Shown one piece after another: positions 58,360 through 64,000 of a stretch of 64,000 nucleotides of DNA. The stretch covers positions 124,001-188,000 of the forward strand of contig JAVYIG010000694.1 in NCBI GenBank assembly GCA_035222895.1. The letters are read 5' to 3'. Below the pieces are notes generated by a model, which worked only from the letters and a program-made list of their open reading frames with translations, was not told the origin of the DNA and did no database searches. This DNA is from Strongylocentrotus droebachiensis (Eukaryota; Echinodermata; Echinoidea; Camarodonta; Strongylocentrotidae). The position numbers and the translations under genes were made by a program. Within the stretch, counting starts at the first letter, position 1; each line of letters opens with the position of its first letter.

Positions 58360-58904
58360 TTAATTGATGTAACATGGGCGGCTTTCTGCTTTGTATCGGA
58401 GTAACAAAGCTGCTTATTGATTTTCTCCCAGACTATTTTATACCGCAATAGTAATCGACAATATTTTATTGCAACGCGCGCACTTCGGGAATGTGATGGT
58501 GCGGTTAGCATTTAAAACATGGCTTTCTGCTTTGTTTCAGAGTATTTAAATACCAGGCCCACAAGAAAGTGGAATTGTCGGAAATATGCATTTATTGGGA
58601 ATTACATATAATAATAGTCATTGCCACGCAGTTGAAATGTCCAACAATCCTTCAAAAGTGAAGGAGAAGTAGGGGGGGGGGGAGGTTCATATATATCTGA
58701 CCCTATTTTGGGGGCTGTACTGACTTTTCTTTTTATTTAATGATTACACCATGGAGCGACAACTCAGCCTATAAAACATGGCCAAACTTCTCGATTTTAG
58801 AAATATTTTTCCCCAGAAGTTTGCTCAGTGTACCAGTACCATTTGCTTATACAAAAGCATAATATATCGGTATATAAATATTGAATAAGGCAGACTAATG
58901 GGAC

Positions 58905-59276
58905 ATGCATGGTTGCATCTTCGAGTTTTACGCCTTGCAAGAAATCATATACGACTACTGCCCTATAATGTTCCTGGGCAAGGATGGCGAGAATATCACT
59001 CATCAGCACATGACGGCCAACATGAAAGATAATCTAAATGGTGTCTGTGATGACTTTCTACGAGGGATGATCGATTTGCTGGGTGTGAAAGTGGTGGTAC
59101 CGATTGGGCAGTATGCCGAGCAAAGGACCGAGAAGGCCCTGGAAGGCTGGAAGGAGTTGCCGGTGGTAACCATAACGCACCCCAGTCCTAGAAGTGTTGG
59201 TTCTTACGAGGAATGGAAACCGAAAGTTATAGAGACCTTAAAAAAAAGTGATCTTATAAAGTATATGAGTAAATAA
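58905..59276 (+). pseudogene. SMUG1: 5'-truncated SMUG1-like uracil-DNA glycosylase
   Basis: SMUG1 removes uracil and oxidised pyrimidines from DNA. This open frame encodes 123 residues that match the C-terminal half of the family: DYCPIMFLGKDGENIT (compare the family's HNLCPLLFL...G-N-T), a helix with LLGVKVVVPIGQYAEQR (compare LLGVRLVVGVGRLAEQR) and THPSPR, which carries the catalytic-loop histidine. The N-terminal half, including the GMNPGPFG water-activating motif, is not found upstream to 54310. The Asn of the HN-CP motif that recognises uracil reads Asp here (YDYCP). The fragment is open to its stop codon (TAA 59274-59276). It may be a 5'-truncated duplicate. It could also be the terminal exon of a gene whose other exons I failed to see. 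The ATG used is only the first in-frame one after an upstream stop and is probably not the true start. Confidence 0.6.
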
Positions 59277-59353
59277 TAAGTCACTTTTGGAAGTGTCTCA
59301 ATTGATTTAAAGTGTAATAATTTGAGGATGCATAATCATTGTCATGTTCAGGG

Positions 59354-59664
59354 CCCTGTTTCATAAAACATGTTATCAATAATGTACAAAAGCTAATTTT
59401 ATATGACGAATTTGCTCTCAGCAAATCAAATGCCACGATTTCAGTAGCTTATCACAGACCTTGTAAATTTTTTGTATTTTGTATTTATTAACATTTGTTT
59501 CCTTCTCAACGGTGAAACACAATATATGTAACAATGATTCAACATAGAGTATACAGTAAATAATTCAGATAACAGAATCGAGGCGCAAACCCGAAAAGCA
59601 TACGGTTGTAGATTGAGTTGGGAACGCCCATAATAAGTTTGATAACAAGTTTTATGAAACAGGG
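59354..59664. mobile_element. MITE with CCCTGTTTCATAAAAC ends
   Basis: Left CCCTGTTTCATAAAACATGT and right ACAAGTTTTATGAAACAGGG are complementary, with TTATCA/TGATAA adjoining. It lies just downstream of the SMUG1-like fragment. No TSD found. Confidence 0.65.
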
Positions 59665-60104
59665 TAAGCATTTTCTTCAGAATCCTGAAAGGATTGTGGC
59701 CTGTAATAGACCAGTGGGATGGACGTAAAAATGCGGCTATTTTCCATTTTCGTGGGTCACCTGCAACCACACATAAACACTCTCAATAATAGGGGTATTC
59801 AAAGATGCAGAAACCAATTATGAGTGTTGCCATCGCTAAAAAGTGCACCCTGTAAAGGCGTTCCTGTCTTTGATGCCTATTTACACTACAGTCTTGCGCA
59901 TTGTTTTATGTGTCCTTTCCTTTCCTTGCCAAAATGAATCAAGTTATTCAAAAATAATATTGAAATCATTATCTAAACTTTTAAATAAACATAGCTTTCA
60001 AAAAGATGTTCTGAGATTTCGAAAGCAATCTTCGTTTGGATCGTGTCAAATATTGAAGAAATGTCGGATTTTCCAGGCATTTTATTATAAATTTCTAACT
60101 TACA

Positions 60105-60184
60105 TTGTATATTGTAAAGCGCTTTGAGAGAGCCTTCGGTCCTTAAATGCACTTTAAAACAACAAACTATTATTATTATTATTA
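60105..60184 (+). repeat. SINE-type 3' tail with ATT repeats
   Basis: TTGTAAAGCGCTTTGAGAGA, then CCTTAAATGCACTTTAAAAC and (ATT)n; related to 17161-17249. Confidence 0.7.
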
Positions 60185-61364
60185 ACTTCTCTAAAATGGT
60201 CTAAGTGTAAGCAAATGAGCTTTCTTGAACTTATTTTTAATCTAGGTTTAGGCCTAACGGAAGATGAAAGTTTTATGCTAGGGACCGAACAATTAAAGGG
60301 CGAGTGTATTTTTGTCCAATCTTGTTATTGTGGTGGGTCCAGGATTTTTCAGCCGGGGGCATGTTAAAAAAAAAAAATCCCAGAGATGGAGAAAGAAAAA
60401 ATTCTCACATGTTCTAAAACTTTCCTTGAGGCTTTTCCTGGACATGAAGTCAAATTTTCTCTCATGTAGGCCTACTTCATAGTGATATTGTGATGTAAAC
60501 AAACCAACTATAAAAAATATAAAAGAAACAAGGAATGAGGAGAGTCCTATATTGTAGAAATTTTTGTTTGGCATGCAACCCTCATAGGTTAATGTGTCAT
60601 TGATATTGTTAGACAGTTTGTGTAATGTTTCTTATGTTGTTCATTCATTGTCACATTTAGCTTTCCATACACTTTCCCGTTTCAATTTCCTGAATTTTTC
60701 TTCTTATTCAATATTCAATCAAAAACTGACCTGAAAAAGTTGAAAGAAGACTGTCTTGTGTTCTGTTCTCTTTGTGTAAAGCTGGTACTGCATCTAGACT
60801 CTTGTTATAACTTATTTGATGGAATTTCAATTAAAGGCGGCTATGTATCTTTGGTAAATGGTAAAGCGAGTACGCTTGTTATTTGTATTATTCAAATCTT
60901 CCTATTGTAGATGTTCAACTCACGAACACTGAGCATTTTAAACTTCTTTTTGCATTTGTGTCAAACTTGCACGCAGGTACTTATATGTCATTGCTCGTCT
61001 ACTTATGTATACACCTTTGCCGAACTAATTTGTACCGTCATTAATAGTGAGCGCCCTTGTATTGTGTGTATATAACACTGGGTAGGCCTACTCATGTGAG
61101 GTCACAAATGCTTTAAGTATGAGGTCTTATGTAACCGACCTATTTTTGCACTCTTTAGTACCATTGCCAACGGCTTTTGAAACCTGCATAGCTAATACAT
61201 TTAAAGAGAAAATATTATGTCTTTGAATAATAGCTGAGCTATAAAACAGTTGGTATACTTCACAAAACTATTGAAATATTTGATTCTTAAGACTGATTTA
61301 TTATATTTATAGTGACATTTCTTTGCAAATGTTTAAAATAGGTAAGGCCATTAAATAAAGAGCA

Positions 61365-61600
61365 TGTTTAGCGTCCTGCCTTTTTGAAAAATAGGAAGGA
61401 GGAGGAGGCCCTTTTTTTTCTCCAAAATGGCTACATTTTCCCTGACGTCCAGCCAGTTGGGCTATTTTTCAAGCTGGCCGCCAGCTTCAGAAAAAGATCA
61501 TTTTAGCAGTATGATTTTCATGTTTTTCATTAACAAAAAAAGAAGAAAAAAAAAAGCAGGCGCCCCCTAAAAATGAAGCGGGCGGGGACGCTAAACATGT
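61365..61600. mobile_element. Small inverted-repeat element, ACATG/TTTAGCGTCC ends
   Basis: CATGTTTAGCGTCCTGCC at the left and GGCGGGGACGCTAAACATG at the right are complementary apart from a small difference. The interior is purine-rich. Confidence 0.5.
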
Positions 61601-61780
61601 ATATTAATAAGGTCGCGGATAATGGCCATGGACGCTACTGCATTTATAGTTAGTTCCTCTAAACCGAAGTTAACCCGAGTTTAGCTTTTAATGGCCTTAA
61701 GTTGTGATTATCTTTTTTATCGTGTTTTTTTTCTCTTCTCCCCCCCCCCCTCTATTCTTTTTGCTCTTGAAACTTGATTA

Positions 61781-63216
61781 TAAATGATTGTACAATACCC
61801 TTGTGTCTTATGTAAAAAAGCTGTTAAAACAAATCAAAAAGGGTCTTTTATGCACGTCATGTAAAAATTGGGTTCATATATCATGTGCTAGTGTACCGTT
61901 AGAATTATACAATGATGTATCCCATCAGTTTATTGGATGGGAGTGCCCAAATGTATATGCAACAACTACCATTCTTTGATTCAGATAATAATGATGCCGG
62001 CCAAAGTGAACCACTTTGCGACTCTAATTTGGTAGAGCAAACGGATTTTCAAAGATTTCCAAACAAAAATATGATGTATCATAACCTCTCAAGCAAGGGT
62101 TTGAAATTTGCTCAATTGAATATTTTGAGTCTCAACAAACATATTGATGAAATACAAATAATTTTGTGCTGTAATGATATACATGTGATTGTCCTTGCTC
62201 TTAACGAAACAAAACTTGATGAATCAGTATTATGATAGTGAAATCCTCAGTGAAGTTCCTCATTATAATATTGTTCGTAAAGATCGCAACAGGTCTGGTG
62301 GTGGTGTATCATTTTATGTACATGGAAGCGTAGAGTTAGATATTTTTGAAGACTCTCCGATCCTATATATATATGTCTGGCCTTGAAGCCAATATTACTT
62401 CTAAATTCTAGTCGGCCTCCAAACTCAAATTCTGATCTTTTAGTTAATTATGAAAACATTTTTCGAATTCATAGAAATTCTTGACTGTCACCTTATTGTC
62501 AAGGGGACATAAATCTTGGTATTAAAAAGGAGGTAGACGATAATCACGAGACGTTACAATCAGGTTAACAATATATACTATTTACAATTACTCGTTAATA
62601 CCACTGAATGTACCCGAATTACAGGTGAATCTGCTTCTCCTATCGATCACACGTTAACAGACAATATTGTAAGAGTTAAACTTAGACTCATTCCATACTT
62701 GTATTTGTTACAATTACTATTTGTTTCTCTAGTCTCTTCTCTCTATACATATTCATTTCAAATCATTTGCATATTCACTTACATATTCTTTTACTCAGTT
62801 ACTCAACCCTTCCTCTATAATTCATCTCCTCTACATACCAAGTCTTCAAACACCTGGTATATGTTCCGTTGTTCTCTTCTTGATTCTTTATTCATGAATC
62901 TTGTGTGAATGCTTGAGGTATTTCCACTTCTTACTTATCATTGGTTCTCTTCTCCTTTTCCTTATGAATATTCAGTCTTTCTCTTAAATCCTATTTTGCT
63001 ATTGGTTTATGATGTATTTCATTTGAATATTCTTTGCCTAGAATTGTTCAGTATGATGCTGCATTGCATATAATAAAAGACAAACATACCTGCACTGGAC
63101 ATGATCTGAGTCAGTTGTATTGATTTAGGGCTCTGCTACTTTCATGTTGGAGATTTAGGAGAGAGGATTTGAGTGAGTTGGGCGGTGGTTTTTGGATGAT
63201 TGGTGTTTTAGAGATA

Positions 63217-63269
<53 letters not shown>

Positions 63270-64000
63270 GGTTATTTTTATTAGTTTACAATACCACTGA
63301 ATGTACCCGAATTACAAGTGAATTCGCTTCTCTTATCGATCACACGTTAACAAACAATATTAAGATGATCAAGTCAATGGTGTTATACACAATGGAGTAA
63401 GCGACCATTCGATGAGCTATCTCATCTGAAAGGTGCATCAAACTCAATCTGGTGTCAAGTATACAACGTATATGAAGTCTAGAGGTGTAAGTCTGATCTC
63501 TCACAACAGAACTGGGTGAAAGTCGAGGAGGAGAATGATATTGATGAAGCCACTGAAACATTTTAAAAACTATTTGTTCATGTTGTCGATAAACATATGC
63601 CCCTTAAAACAAAAGGAGTTCGAAGCAATCCTTATGGATAAATGAAAACATTTTTGAACCTATGAAGCAAAGAGACTTGGAAAAATCCAAAGCTATAACG
63701 ATCCAAAATCGAAATACCTTGAAAGACTATGATCGTGTGTTAAAAACATCTTTGATTAAGAAAGCGAAACGCAATTATTATACAGAACATCTAATTACTA
63801 AGGATCAGAGCTCTAATAACTCATGGAAAACATTGTCTTCATTAATATCCAAGAAAACTCAATCTTTTTCAAATGTTGCTACCGGGTTAATTTCTAATTC
63901 TAACGTAATTATAGTTAATGATAATAATGATACAGGAGTGGAATATCCGTTACAACTTTCTCTGTAAGTGAATGTGATATTTTGAAAGAAATACAACAAA
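61781..64000 (+). mobile_element. Broken non-LTR retrotransposon (PHD-like finger, endonuclease, RT linker)
   Basis: Fragments in order: a Cys/His finger with CVLCKKAV in one frame and GLLCTSCKNWVHISC, then WECPN, in another (about 61795-61965); endonuclease start GLKFAQLNILSLNKHIDE and ALNETKLDESV (about 62100-62230); RKDRNRSGGGVSFYVHG (about 62278-62330); PIDHTLTDNI (about 62640-62670); the endonuclease motif GVIHNGVSDHSMSYLI (about 63380-63428); and a linker with NTLKDYDRVLK...SLIKKAKRNYYTEHL (about 63710-63790) that normally precedes RT. Several stops and frameshifts show it is dead. The RT should lie beyond 64000. The layout is that of CR1-like LINEs. Confidence 0.8.
63218..63264. repeat. 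(TA)n microsatellite
   Basis: An uninterrupted TA run of about 46 bases inside the segment that interrupts the LINE. Confidence 0.95.

Larger units (their letters stand above)
54310..58904. other. 3' region of IQCB1 and repeat block
   Basis: No coding exon of a host gene is supported. In order it holds the AT-rich IQCB1 3' UTR (to roughly 55480), a minus-strand LINE relic (about 55908-57300), a 15-bp minisatellite (57589-57848), a TTAA-flanked element (57967-58359), and unique-looking sequence with a poly-G run at about 58672-58682. Confidence 0.6.
59277..61780. other. Intergenic, repeat fragments only
   Basis: No coding region is supported. The stretch contains an inverted-repeat element (59354-59664), a SINE-type 3' tail ending in ATT repeats (about 60105-60184) and a small inverted-repeat segment at about 61365-61600. 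That last one has complementary ends around TTTAGCGTCC and GGACGCTAAA. The remainder looks unique and AT-rich. Confidence 0.5.

Noticed and set aside
59441..60127. Open frames of 109 (-) and 94 (+) codons
   Set aside because: The first covers the MITE at 59354-59664 and the second runs into a SINE-type tail; neither resembles a known protein.

Overview
The window is animal nuclear DNA. It is AT-rich, has short exons with standard GT-AG splice sites separated by kilobase-scale introns, and is heavily loaded with small inverted-repeat transposons, SINE and LINE fragments and microsatellites. The protein set (amphiphysin/BIN1, COX14, IQCB1/NPHP5, a SMUG1 relic) and the repeat style suggest a marine invertebrate deuterostome, most likely an echinoderm. 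The species assignment is inference.

Layout. From about 1 to 26062 (+) lies a gene of the amphiphysin/BIN1 family: eleven exons encode all but the extreme N-terminus of an N-BAR domain, an acidic/Pro-Ser linker and a C-terminal SH3 domain. Its first coding exon(s) are upstream of the window. From 31652 to 38675 (-) lies a second, divergent BAR-domain gene with a complete 12-exon model (398 residues). It is tail-to-tail with the first, has no SH3 domain, and ends in a Pro-rich tail with three exon-encoded QDIARP repeats. A single-exon COX14-like gene (cytochrome c oxidase assembly, 68 residues) is at 41629-41835 (-). It is divergent from IQCB1/NPHP5 (45751-54309, +), which has a complete 12-exon model of 590 residues and one GC-AG intron. 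At 58905-59276 (+) is the C-terminal half of a SMUG1-type uracil-DNA glycosylase without its N-terminal catalytic motif. The right end (about 61780-64000) is a broken non-LTR retrotransposon that runs off the window.

The rest is mostly mobile and repeated DNA. At least five, probably seven, short elements have TTAA at their borders (piggyBac-type target site). One of them sits inside a tandem array whose other units give the empty site. A 1.7-kb hAT-like foldback element with an 8-bp target duplication lies in a BIN1 intron. There are also mariner-like and unclassified inverted-repeat elements, tRNA-derived SINEs, LINE relics, a 17-copy 15-bp minisatellite, and a roughly 170-bp tandem repeat whose units carry DR1-type nuclear-receptor half-sites.

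No prokaryotic features, operons or CRISPR arrays are present. The genes are ordinary, separate eukaryotic transcription units. Two of them (the BAR genes) act in membrane curvature and trafficking, one in the mitochondrial respiratory chain, and one at the cilium base.
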